This document shows positions 1 to 10,108 of a DNA stretch of 24,397 bases, in pieces; position 1 is the first letter of the stretch, and the number at the start of each line of letters is the position of its first letter. This DNA is from Asterionellopsis glacialis (taxonomy: Eukaryota > Bacillariophyta > Plagiogrammaphyceae > Rhaphoneidales > Asterionellopsidaceae): positions 14,647-39,043 of the forward strand of contig WKLE02001443.1 in the NCBI GenBank assembly GCA_014885115.2. Reading direction: 5' to 3'. The notes beneath the pieces were generated by a model that made no database searches, was not told where the DNA came from, and saw nothing but the letters and a program-made list of their open reading frames with translations. The translations under genes and the position numbers were made by a program.

Positions 1-82
1 ATGTCTGGTACATTGCACAATTTTCCACCGCTACCTCCATATGGTCAACATCTTTCGTGTGACACTTTTGTTACATATACAG
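1..82 (+). other. probable 3' end of an intron in the CDK gene
   Basis: The kinase reading frame can be followed upstream from the coding part to about position 83. It then meets an in-frame TGA at 60-62, and none of the three forward frames across 1-80 gives the expected DFG/APE-preceding kinase sequence. A pyrimidine-containing stretch ending in AG at 81-82 (ttacatatacag) is a plausible 3' splice acceptor. I infer that the N-terminal kinase lobe is encoded by exons left of the window. An assembly gap or sequence error is the alternative. Confidence 0.45.
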
Positions 83-2039
83 CCGTCGATCTACCCAGGA
101 GCTTACGAATAAGGTCATTACACTATGGTACCGACCACCCGAAATTTTGCTAGGTTCCACAAGGTATGGAACACCAGTCGATGTATGGTCTGCTGGATGT
201 ATCCTTGTGGAATTATTGATTGGGAAGCCTTTGTTTACGGGTAAGACAGAAATGGACCAGCTCAAGCTGATCTTTGATTTGTTGGGGACACCAGATCAAT
301 CATCATGGGAGGGATTTACAGATCTTAAATTAATCCGTACCGGAGATGTTGTAATTGAAAAGAAAAAGAATAGTAAATTGCGAGAAAAATACGGACAAAA
401 AATTGTTGGACCCGCCATGAATTTGATTGAAAAGTTACTTGAACTTGATCCAAAAAAACGATTAACTGCAGAAAGAGCACTTGAATCTAGATACTTCAAG
501 TCAGAACCCTTTGCGCCAGACAATCCAGAGGAAATGGGGCAACTGCAACTAGGAGATGGTATGGGTCACTTTCATGAATTTCAAACTAAGAAAAGCCGAC
601 GAGAGGCCAAGGTAATTGCTTCCAAGGCGCAACATGCTGCTCGAGAACGAGGATTAAGTGAAAAGGATGCTGAGGCTGAATACGATGCTGTATACCGACA
701 ACAAATGAAAAAGGTTGCCGAGGAGGGACTTTCTGCCACTGCACCTCAAAAACCAAAGCCACCAAAGGATTCGAGCGATAGTAGCCGTCGTAGAGATCGC
801 GATCGGGACCGAGATCGTGACAGAGATAGAGATAGTAGCAGTTATCGAGAAAAGGCTGAACGTGAGTCGCGCAGGGATGATAAAAAGGATGACAGTAGTA
901 GCCGTCGATCGCCAAAAGATAGAAGTAGCAAGGATAGTCGTCGTCGTCGTGATAAGAGTAGAGAACATAAAGAGGAAAGAGAAAGAAGGCGGCGAAGTAA
1001 AAGTCGAGATCGTTCTCGTCGAAGTAAGAGTAGAGATCGAGAACGAAGTTCGAAACGCAGGCGTCATGACGAAGAAGATGCACCTCGTGATACTAAAGAT
1101 GGAGACACAAAGGTTGAACCAATGGAAAATGGTGTCGATATGGCGTCACAGTCTACTGAGAACAGATCAAATGTGACAAAAGCAGATAAGGCGCAAGAGA
1201 ACCCGAAGGAAGAGGGAGACAAACAAAATGATAGAGTGGGGGTAGACAATGAACAAGTCAATGATGAAAGTGAGAAGAAACATAGTAGGTCATCTCGCCG
1301 TGATAGCCGTAAAGACCGTGATCGTGATCACAAGGATCGAGATCGTCGCGTACGAGATCATGATCGGGACCGAGATAGACGTGAACGACGAGAGGATCGC
1401 CACAGAAGGGACAAGGATAAACGAAGTCCTGATGGAAGAGCCGGAAAGGGGCGTGATCGCGATAGAACAACCGATAGAGAGTACAACGAACGTTCCAGAG
1501 ACTACGACAGATATCGTCAAGCGCCACGAGAAAGAGATGGTGATATGCATGGGTATCAGTGGGACGACAGGGGTGCTCGTAATAGACCTAGAGGTGATGA
1601 ATGGCGCGGTGGTCGAGATGATAATAGGGCACCACCGCGTGTTGGAGGTCCTGGGGACCAAAGACGTGGTGATTGGGGTGGTGGTCCGCCACGAGATGAA
1701 TACGGTCCACCTCGAGATGAATACGGTCCACCTCGAGATGAATACGGTCCACCTCGAGATGAATATGGTCCACCTCGTGGGGATTATGGAAGAGATCGAC
1801 AAACACCACGACGCGAGGATTGGGGAGAACGACCTCGAGGACCTCCTCCTCATAATAATCATGGTCCTAACGACTTCCGTGGCGACTGGAACAGAGGACC
1901 TCCACATGATCACCGTGGAAATCGGGTTGATAGAGGAGGGCATGGAGGGCATTCCGATAGAAGACCTGATGGCGATCGAGGGCCACATCCAGATCATCGC
2001 CACGACAGAGACAGGCGCTCCGGTAGAGATAGGCGTTAA
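83..2039 (+). CDS. CDK9/CDK12-type (CDKC) cyclin-dependent kinase, C-terminal part (5' partial)
   Basis: The visible protein starts in the activation loop (ELTNKVITLWYRPPEILLG; candidate T-loop Thr codon at 105-107) and continues through subdomain IX (VDVWSAGCILVELL) and the end of the C-lobe (LLELDPKKRLTAERAL). The TNKVITLWYRPPE string and the post-kinase HEFQTKKSRREAK element are typical of CDK9/CDK12/plant CDKC kinases. In that family they pair with a K/T-type cyclin and phosphorylate the RNA polymerase II C-terminal domain during elongation and splicing. After the kinase come about 480 residues of low-complexity tail: Arg-Asp and Arg-Ser dipeptides, acidic patches, then a Gly/Pro/Arg-rich end with a 7-residue repeat array. 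Such a tail suggests nuclear-speckle location (inference). The DFG motif, glycine loop and catalytic Lys lie outside the window. The stop is TAA at 2037-2039. The gene converges on the Raf-like kinase gene. Confidence 0.88.
1686..1790 (+). repeat. in-frame tandem repeat, 21 bp x 5 (PPRDEYG)
   Basis: Five consecutive 21-bp units lie inside the CDK tail. Units 1-4 (1686-1706, 1707-1727, 1728-1748, 1749-1769) encode PPRDEYG. Unit 5 (1770-1790) is diverged to PPRGDYG. Units 2 and 3 are identical, and units 1 and 4 differ from them only at synonymous positions, so the expansion looks recent. Copy number is probably variable between strains (inference). Confidence 0.95.
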
Positions 2040-2334
2040 TTGACACCGGAAGAAATGATCACTATCATACCTACCTTATTTTTCCATTTTCACTTGGTTT
2101 CGATGACTGGTAGAGTTCATAAACTGCTCTAATGAACTATTCTACTGTGCTAAATTCAATTAAACATGCGTGTTTGAGTTATAGCTTGCCACGAGTCATC
2201 CTCGTTAGTGATAAGTTATACGAAAGATTACAAGAAACATAATTTTTAAACGGCTAAATTAAGAAAAAGCATGTACCCTAGTAATGTATTAATAGCTTAT
2301 CTTTCCCCGTCATATTTCAAAGGAAACAGAGAAT
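2040..2334. other. convergent intergenic spacer
   Basis: About 295 bp lie between the TAA of the CDK gene (+) and the TGA of the Raf-like kinase gene (-). The spacer must hold both 3' UTRs and polyadenylation signals. It is AT-rich, with no open frame or repeat that I can see. Confidence 0.7.
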
Positions 2335-5088
2335 TCAAGGCATTGCGTCTAATGCCAAAATAATCTGTGCAAATGTCGGTCTTTTCGCAGGATCTCTTTC
2401 AACACAAGATTCTATCAAGGCTGCCAAAGCTGGTGGACACCACGTGGGTATTGCTGGACGGTAATTCCGATTCAATACTGCTAGAGCGCACTGAATTGCA
2501 CTCATTCCCTCGTATGGACATTCCCTACTAAGGCATTCCCACAATATAATACCAAAGCTGAAAACATCAGCTGGTTCCGCGTATCTTTGATTGGCCAACA
2601 CTTCAGGTGCCATCCATTGTACCGTACCACAATTTCCTGTCATACTACGTTCTTGTTCCTTTAGACGACTTAAACCAAAGTCACATACTTTTGCCGTATA
2701 AGAGTCATCTAACAAAAGATTGGCTGACTTCAAATCTCGATGTAGGACGGGCGGATTACCACTATGCAAATAAGTCATACCTCGTGCCGCACCACATGCA
2801 ACCCGTTTCACCAAAGCCCATGGCCACGTCCCTGCGGGTGGGATACCTGGATTGTAACAATTCCTAAAAAGTTCTTGTGGCCATGATTGATCACCTGTCA
2901 TACCACTGCAAGCTTGGTATGGTGGCTTTAAAGGTAATCTAAGAGCGTCCCACAATGACCCATTACTTGCCAATTCAGTAACAATTGCTCGATTAGGTGG
3001 ATCGAGACATGCACCCATATAGAGACATATATTCGGATGACGCATACCTTTGAGCATGTTGATTTCGGCAGCAAATTCTTCTATAATTTTACTTTCCATG
3101 GCTGCCTGTGCACTTCCTGTCAACACTTTCACGGCAACAGGTGTACCTCTCCATGTTGCCTTCCAAACTTGTCCAAATCCGCCACCACCAATAACACTTT
3201 CCAAGGATAATTCCTTAAATTGAATAGAGGAACTTAGTAATGATGCGGTGGCATCAGTTGAATGTGTTAAATCTGTTCGTTTGTGAATAATACTATTGCG
3301 GGCATTGTTGCTCGATTGTTGTTGATGCTGTTGTTGTTGTATTTGTTTTTTAGGAGAAGGTGTCGCTTGTGGCAATTCGACGGGAGGAGTAACACCAGCG
3401 TTGCCGTAGTTGTTGTTGTTTTGGCTTGCACGGAGTGGACTGGGATGACCAGGGTAAGCTTTCTGAGCATGGTTGTTGTTGTTATTATTATTTTTTTCTT
3501 TCGAAATTTCTTCTTCCACATTGAGCCATGATGCTGGTGTAGCTATATTGCTGCCATCAGCAGTAGTAACAACACCAGCAGCAGCTCCTGATTCCATGTT
3601 AACTATTGACAATTCTTCAAAATCATTATCATTGGTTGTTGTAATTGGTCGTGATGGATCTACCACTTGTAAATTTGGCATGAAGGGTAATTTATGAGTT
3701 GTGCCATCGTTGTGCGGAACTTGTAGCTGTTGTTGTGAAGACAGGTTTAATCGAATAGGTTCCTTGGATCCTGCCTTGGGTGTAACGAAACTCTGAAAAT
3801 CTTCTGAACCAGCTATAATATCTAATGATGATGTTGAATTATCTGAAATATCCCCTCCTTCTGTTGTAGGTATTGCTGTTGCAGTGGCTACATTCCCTAT
3901 CATTGCTGCAGTTGTCGTTCCTGTTCCTAACACTGAAGAAACACCTCCACCTAGTGGTAATAATATTCTTTTACCCTCTGGTATTATATTTGGTGGTGAT
4001 AACGGAAGAGTCTGACTGGGGTAATCTTCTTCGTTAAATGATGCTGATTCTTTGTCAGATGATGCATTGTTAAATGATGCAAAAGATGAAACTGGTGATA
4101 AAGGTTTCGGCGCAATTTTAGTAGGAGTAGCAGCTACTGCTTGTGTTGAGGTAGTAGCAGTAGATGACACAAATCCTTCTAATCCTGATGCTCCAAATGT
4201 TGTTGTAGTTGTACCGGATGGAGTTGCCGTTGTTGCTGTTGTTCCAGCTTCTGCTGCTTGTCTTCCTGCATTTCTACGATGATGTGAGGATGGTGCTGCA
4301 TAGGGCGATTTTGGTTGTGAGGTTGGGGCTGATGACCTTCCTGATGTTGTATGGTGGTAATAAGGTCGACTATTGATGACAGTAGTTCTATTATGTTTAG
4401 GAGAAGAGGGAAAGACTTCTTTGTACCCACCGGCACTTATTTTACGATGTCGATGTTGCTGTTGCTGATGATATCTTGGTTGGTATGGATTTAAATAATA
4501 CGATGTATCTTGATTGGTAACACCAGTTGCTGATGCTGCTGCCGTTGATGAACTTTGTATGGTTGGCATCGTCGTTGTCGTTACAGATGTTGATTCAGGA
4601 TAACTTGAAGATACTTCATCATCTTCAGACCATACTTGTTCATCCTTTTCTTTCTTCTTTTTTTTGGAAGTTGGATAAGTAATTTTACGTGCCTTTTGTT
4701 GCTTATAGGAATACGATGATTGATTTGGGTTACTTTCCGTGATTAAATGTAAAAAAAGAGCAAGCAATAATCCTAACATGCCCAATAATGCCATTGCTGA
4801 TACTTGCCATGGTCCTCCCTCACCTCCTATATGGATAGGCGTACTACCTGCAGTAGCATCACCACTGTCACTGATGAAATCCTGTTGTTGGTGGTGTTGT
4901 CTAGCATAAGATTGTGCTGTGATTTCTCTAGCAATGTTAATATTATTATTAGGCCGTTTACGAATATTACCAGCTTTTGGAATGATTGGGTGGGGTCTAT
5001 CATGTAAGAATTTAGAATCCGAATCTCTTACATTTCCATCACCCATTCCTGCAATATAATGCGGTTGTCGTTGACGACGAACCGACAT
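2335..5088 (-). CDS. Raf-like (TKL) protein kinase with N-terminal membrane segment
   Basis: 917 residues in one uninterrupted frame, from ATG at 5088 to TGA at 2337-2335. The C-terminal kinase domain spans about residues 624-914. It has a glycine loop (IGGGGFGQVWKATW), catalytic Lys about 654 (VAVKV), alpha-C Glu about 675, HRDLKSAN with Asp about 785, DFG about 803, and GTVQWMAPE about 824-829. All key residues are present, so an active kinase is expected. The CLYMGAC, NGSLWD and WMAPEV strings mark the tyrosine-kinase-like Raf/MLK group. An insert of about 30 residues rich in Pro, Cys and Trp separates the N- and C-lobe helices. Residues about 95-115 form one hydrophobic segment (ALLGMLGLLLALFLHLI), followed by Lys-rich sequence that would favour a cytosolic kinase side. 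Residues 120-620 are low-complexity Ser/Thr/Asn/Gln with no domain I recognise. Substrate is unknown; a MAPKKK-like role is inference. Confidence 0.92.
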   Translation of the reverse strand: MSVRRQRQPHYIAGMGDGNVRDSDSKFLHDRPHPIIPKAGNIRKRPNNNINIAREITAQSYARQHHQQQDFISDSGDATAGSTPIHIGGEGGPWQVSAMALLGMLGLLLALFLHLITESNPNQSSYSYKQQKARKITYPTSKKKKKEKDEQVWSEDDEVSSSYPESTSVTTTTMPTIQSSSTAAASATGVTNQDTSYYLNPYQPRYHQQQQHRHRKISAGGYKEVFPSSPKHNRTTVINSRPYYHHTTSGRSSAPTSQPKSPYAAPSSHHRRNAGRQAAEAGTTATTATPSGTTTTTFGASGLEGFVSSTATTSTQAVAATPTKIAPKPLSPVSSFASFNNASSDKESASFNEEDYPSQTLPLSPPNIIPEGKRILLPLGGGVSSVLGTGTTTAAMIGNVATATAIPTTEGGDISDNSTSSLDIIAGSEDFQSFVTPKAGSKEPIRLNLSSQQQLQVPHNDGTTHKLPFMPNLQVVDPSRPITTTNDNDFEELSIVNMESGAAAGVVTTADGSNIATPASWLNVEEEISKEKNNNNNNNHAQKAYPGHPSPLRASQNNNNYGNAGVTPPVELPQATPSPKKQIQQQQHQQQSSNNARNSIIHKRTDLTHSTDATASLLSSSIQFKELSLESVIGGGGFGQVWKATWRGTPVAVKVLTGSAQAAMESKIIEEFAAEINMLKGMRHPNICLYMGACLDPPNRAIVTELASNGSLWDALRLPLKPPYQACSGMTGDQSWPQELFRNCYNPGIPPAGTWPWALVKRVACGAARGMTYLHSGNPPVLHRDLKSANLLLDDSYTAKVCDFGLSRLKEQERSMTGNCGTVQWMAPEVLANQRYAEPADVFSFGIILWECLSRECPYEGMSAIQCALAVLNRNYRPAIPTWCPPALAALIESCVERDPAKRPTFAQIILALDAMP

Positions 5089-5731
5089 GGCTGACCTCTG
5101 CTGTCTGCCCTGTCTGTATGTTTGACGCGACAGCCAAAAAGAGATTCCTTTATGATGTTTGTTCCAACGCCCCTCTCTGTATCTATCTATCTATCTATCT
5201 CGCTGCACCCTCTCCGATGAAGGATGCGATGGTTGATTCCCGGGAAAATCAGCAATGTGTCTACGAGTCTGATAGACGGGATACTCGTACACTGTCTGTT
5301 AGCTGACTCGATTGTTGACACCAGAGTTGTGGCTTGTGGCACTTTTACGTTCAACCTCTTGTTTTTCTTCTTGGCAAGCAAGACGTAGAGGTTTTAGTTA
5401 AATTACTCAAAATTGTATATATCCTTTTTTCTGGTTTTTTGCTATGTCTATTGCGGACATAAGCCATAATATATTATTTTTTGAAAAGGATAATATGAAT
5501 AAAAAGACCTTTTTTTAATAGCAGATTAAGCTATGACTTATGAACCAATCAAGATTTCCCAGACAGCGATTCTCGTAATAATGCGCCTCCTCCATCCGCT
5601 GTTTCCTTTCCGAACTGAATCTTCCAGCGTACTAACTGTACCTGCTGGTACATGATAGATTCCTACCCTGTACGTTATCATAGAAAGGAATTTAACTCCC
5701 GCTTATTACTCTAGAGATCTCAAAGTGAACG
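5089..5731. other. intergenic region upstream of the Raf-like kinase
   Basis: About 640 bp with the 5' leader and promoter of the minus-strand kinase gene on its left. It contains an ATCT microsatellite at 5181-5200 and one GTACC-TGCT-GGTAC inverted pair at 5638-5651. Both short open frames here overlap the microsatellite or lack coding character. I see no convincing TATA box. Confidence 0.6.
5181..5200. repeat. (ATCT)5 microsatellite
   Basis: Five perfect tandem ATCT units lie about 95-115 bp upstream of the Raf-like kinase start codon, probably in its 5' leader or promoter. Length polymorphism is likely. Confidence 0.95.
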
Positions 5732-5956
5732 ATGGGGGAGTATGTAGCTGTAGAGAGGACCAAACAGAGGATTACCTATCGTGAGCGTAACTGTCAGAGA
5801 TACCAAGTATCAGGTTGTAGATACTGTCTTTTTCACTGTATAAGACGTAATGAAGGGCCGCATCATGCAGATCTATCAGAATCTGAACAACGATTGATTC
5901 AAGTATTCTTTACCTGGCGGGTACTTCTCTTTCTATGTACAAATCCTCATGTATAA
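5732..5956 (+). CDS. doubtful small ORF with a Cys/His cluster
   Basis: A 74-codon frame from ATG to TAA, not recognised as a known family. Its centre reads CQRYQVSGCRYCLFHC (residues 21-36), with Cys21, Cys29, Cys32, His35 and Cys36. This resembles short zinc-binding elements of the form C-x(n)-G-x-x-Y-C-x-x-H found in some eukaryotic proteins. Several CpGs and the absence of AT bias set it apart from the desert to its right. It could equally be a stray exon or a relic, since neither splice sites nor homologues can be shown here. The C-terminal 15 residues look non-conserved. Confidence 0.22.
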   Translation: MGEYVAVERTKQRITYRERNCQRYQVSGCRYCLFHCIRRNEGPHHADLSESEQRLIQVFFTWRVLLFLCTNPHV

Positions 5957-6321
5957 CACTAAAGGGAAAATTCCTGTACCTGGTACACTTAAAAAAATAA
6001 TATTATTATAATCCCATTATTGGCGATAAAATCCTATCACTATCTAAGACAAAAGATTAAATCGTGTAACTGTAGGTAAAGAATATTTAACGATATAATG
6101 AAATAAATCAATATGTCCTACAAACGAGTAATAACTCAATTACCGAAATCATTTTTCGACGTACAGACCTCATTTGCTGTTGCGTCGGGGAACGCGACGG
6201 ATAACTCCATTGTTTCCTCTCCTCTGTATGCTGGTGTAGGCACACATCATGCACAAACACCATGTACAAACACCATGTTCTGTGATCAAAAACTCAAGTA
6301 CAGTATGATGAAAGCATAACG
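5957..6321. other. intergenic, CpG-normal edge of the desert
   Basis: Holds the palindrome GTACCTGGTAC at 5976-5986 and a 13-bp unit repeated twice in tandem (acaaacaccatgt, 6253-6265 and 6266-6278). The stretch 6113-6215 is CpG-rich. CpG density then collapses to the right of 6321. A 68-codon plus-strand frame at 6113-6319 has no recognisable content. Confidence 0.5.
5976..5986. repeat. GTACCTGGTAC palindromic word
   Basis: One of four exact copies (either orientation) of an 11-bp near-palindrome in intergenic DNA of this window. The flanks extend the symmetry to TGTACCTGGTACA. Function unknown. Confidence 0.75.
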
Positions 6322-7969
6322 GTAAGTATCTTGTATTTTTGGTGGGTCCATGCAATCAATAATCATTTTAAAATCCAAGCATGTCCTTCAAACTTTATTA
6401 TAATGTGACTTGGGTAAATTATTGTTTTAAAATGGCATGTTCCAGCAATTCTTTCATAGGACCACTAGTAAACAGCAGGCCTTTGTTGGAAATTACTTGA
6501 CTTTCTCCTGACTTTTAATCTGACCATCAGTTCAAAGTCAGAATTTTGTGACTTTGCTTTGTTTAAGACTATATTTGTTCCAAATTGCTTATTTATGTCC
6601 AAACTTTCAAGATGTCATAAAATGATGGGGGGGGCATAAAAAACAAAATACCATGCAGTATACCTCTCTGTGCTGATCATACCTCAAATACCTCCTTAAA
6701 TGCAAAATAAGCAACAATGGTGCAATTTTTTAGCTTGAAGTTGTGCATTTAAGTCAATAGTTTCAAGCTTGACTTTGTAACTCACCATTTCTTAAATACA
6801 TAATAAGATAACCTAGCACCAGCCTTTTTGTCTGTAGTACTATTGTAGAGATAGAACAAGTAGTAACTTTTTTCTTGGTTGTTCTTGTGTAGCCCAATTT
6901 GATTGGTGTAGTAATATTGATGCTGCACTTCACCAAAAGATCTGAATTGTCACAAAAATACCAATAATCATTCTACTTGTTTCAATATATTTAATATGTG
7001 ACACACACCAATTATTTATTGTTTTCCCCTTTGACATGGGACATTGCTAGTACTGCCTACTTGTTTTTGTTGTTGTGCATTGTTGGTTCTTTGCTGCTTC
7101 TTTGCGCTGGCAGTAGTACCACTATAGTTTCAGTAGTATTCCTTGAGGCTGCTGGTGTGATTATCATAACTCTACAACAATCATCCTACTAGTCTGTGTC
7201 AGACTTTACAGCAGACTATATCATGGTATTGTTGTCTTCTATAAGCCTAAATGAATTCTCAGATGCCTTTGTACCTTTTCCTCCTGAGAAGCATGTTTGC
7301 TATTGACTGGCACAATTCCACATTCTTACTAGTATTAGGTAATTAGTTGATATACTGGAATTAAAGAATTTATTACAAACAAAGAATTTTTTTTCCTGTT
7401 TATGTTATTCTTATTGTGATGCACCTGAGCAGCAATGTATTCTAATTTGTTTATTAGATACAGCCATATTGTTGTTTTTACATACCTGCTTCCTTTTTCC
7501 TGAATGCCTTGTATTAGTATTCCTTGTCAAGCTACACTTAAAGCTGGCTCTATCATTGTCTTGTCACTCTTCTTTGCATTATATGCTGTTGTGCTTTCTG
7601 CTCTGCTCTACTTTCTGCTCTACTCTGCTCTGTTCCTTTTTAATGTCCTACTAAATCTTGTTTCCTTTTTCTGTTTTCCAGTACTCGCACCATACTACTA
7701 GTTGTGGGAGTTGACTTGGAACTTGTCCTTCTTGGCACTTGTCTTATTCTGGTGGTTGGCTCCTAATGGTCCCTCCCTCTTGGTGGTAGTGCTGATATGT
7801 TCTTTGTGACCCCTGTTGACATCATTATCAAATAGAAGTATTATAATTTTTAATCAAATCACCACCATCTATACAAGCCCAACAAGAGCATGACAATGTG
7901 CATCAATAATAAGAGAATATCTGAAGAAGATTAAAAACAATTATGTATGGCTATTAAAATAGTATAGTG

Positions 7970-8781
7970 CTATAGGTTAACTATTTTTGTTTTTTTATTG
8001 ATAGGGTAAGCAGAACCACTTTCTTTTATGTAATGTTTTGCTTGTTCTTCCTTGGCTTTTGTGATATTACACTGCTCTTTAGCTTCCTTGTACTCTGTAA
8101 TGAATAATTTGTCATGAGTAGATTTAGAGAAAAGGATTGTTTGATGCATTGACTGCATGACCATTCACAGTTGTTAGTATCAATAAGGGATAGTTGAGAC
8201 CCATCTTTGTTGATATTTAATTAGTACTGTGGTGTTTGAATAGAACTATCATTAGCTTGTGGCTTATTCAGTTTGTAAGTCTTAAATTGGTGCTTATACT
8301 TCCTAAAGATTTGATATTTATAAAAGCAACAACTGAATTCTTATGCTAAACCAAGGCATTTACAAATTGACTAGGAAACTTTGTAATTTACTTGGAGAAT
8401 ATTCTCTGCACCAAAGAGAAAAATCACTTCTGTAAGCAGACTTAAACATTCTTGCAAACAATTAAATATTGACTTTATTATTTTAAATTGAGCAAGTATT
8501 CTAAGAGTAGATTGTATTTGAGAAATATTACTGGGATCAAAAATTTAAAAAATACTTGTAAATAACAAGAATGCCAATTTTAAAGCAGGTAATCAATTTA
8601 TATAGCATTTTTTATTTGTTTTTGGGCATACCAGTACATTTGAATTTTGATTACATTTTTGTAATTTGAGGTCAATGTTATTCTTTTTATTAAGTAAGTA
8701 TATTACAGAAGGCTTGATTGATAATGTAGATGAAAATCTGGCAACCATAGGAAGTATATCTAGTAGTTCATGGTGGTACAT
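7970..8781 (-). pseudogene. decayed coding-like frame, family unknown
   Basis: Reading minus from ATG at 8781, one frame runs to about 8110 with only about five stops in roughly 220 codons. About 16 would be expected at this AT content. It yields protein-like pieces such as MYHHELLDILPMVARF, FDPSNISQIQSTLRILAQF and NINKDGSQLSLIDTNN. Near 8110-8164 the frame shifts by one and continues to 7970 as a charged piece (HDKLFITEYKEAKEQC). The pattern of few stops plus a frameshift suggests an old gene that lost function. No family is recognised. Chance open frames in skewed AT-rich DNA remain possible. Confidence 0.35.
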
Positions 8782-10108
8782 TCATGTAAATTTTCCATAA
8801 TATGTAAAATTATTGCTCTACTCTGCTTGGATTATTACATTCTCTTCCAAAAATCCTCTTAATTGTGTATCAAAGGAAAATGGTGTGTGTACTAGTATTC
8901 AATCAAATTTATATTATAGACAAAATAAATTTGATTTTTACAAGCACAATTTTAAATCAATCGGACAAATTGAATTTTATTCACATTTACAATTTTACAA
9001 TTCATTTCCTAAGTGATAATAAATATACCAAAGAGTTTTGATTATAATATACACAAAGAGAAAAGTAAAAAGAAATACTTTTTTTAATAGTTTTTTAGTC
9101 TACCAAAGGAAATCATAAAAGTCAAAATTATAACAGAAAATTCTTTTTTAATTGTAAGATCTGTTGCATAATGATGCTTTTATAGCTCTTGTGACCAGTG
9201 GTAAAATGGGTTTTGCCTAGAAAATGAAAATGAAAGTACAGAATCAGTACTTTGGTTTTATTATATACCTCTATCATACTAAATCACTTTTATAGCAGGT
9301 TTACATGTGAGTAGATTGTTATCATCTTCCTCATTGTTTTGACCAACAGTGATCATATTATGAATACATATTGTCAATGGATGATTTAAGATAGAAGGAT
9401 TGTATAACTAAAAAAAAACTACAAACAACAACTTTGTGCATTGTATTAGATCAATAATTAATGGATGCACCATTATGTACATGATATAATAAAATTATAG
9501 GTGAACCAGGAAGAGAGTCTGCTCTCAATATTGGAAATCATATTACTACTTTGATTTTTATGCCTCCTTTATAATTTTAGGGCAGTCCAACATTGAAAAA
9601 AAAATATCACATGGCACATGGACAGCCTCATGTGTACTATGACATTATCACAGCTTTTTGGTGCACCAATAATTTCTATTGTATTATTACCTTGTTTCTA
9701 TTACAATAAAAGCATGTAAAAAAAATCACTCAACAAAATTTAGGACTTGATGAAAGAGCACCAATTGAAATAAAAACCTGATATATTTGTAGCGTACAAT
9801 ACTCAAGTTGTGTTGAGTTTCAATAAAATAAAAAAAATATAAATTGTAAATAGGATGCAAGTAGATAGTAAAATTTAGTGTGATGAATCAGCAATTGGAT
9901 TTTACTATAAAATGGTTTTGTTACATTACTTCTCAAAATGATGGATGAATGTATATATTAGTTGTTTCAGCATAGATCATCATTAATATATGGGATAATT
10001 TACTTCAAACTGTAGCCCTACTGAAAAAATGAAAAAACTTCACTTTGTAGAAAATTAGGGTGATAGAATGGTATGCACTTTATCTTTGTACATATGCTGC
10101 ATATTTAA

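Noticed and set aside
586..1083. Long antisense and alternative frames over the CDK tail (also 715-1176, 1249-2043, 1290-2003)
   Set aside because: They arise from the repetitive Arg/Asp/Ser codons of the real gene; the sense frame continues directly from kinase motifs.
4052..4282. Plus-strand frames inside the Raf-like kinase gene
   Set aside because: They mirror Ser/Thr/Asn/Gln runs of the 917-residue protein and have no independent features.
6113..6355. Two overlapping short frames (68 codons plus, 61 codons minus)
   Set aside because: No recognisable motif and strong mutual overlap; not supportable as genes.
7469..7701. Hydrophobic plus-strand ORFs that look like membrane proteins
   Set aside because: They come from a pyrimidine-rich strand (Leu/Phe/Ser/Cys only) in the CpG desert. 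The minus strand reads as more normal protein but with many stops, so neither was called.
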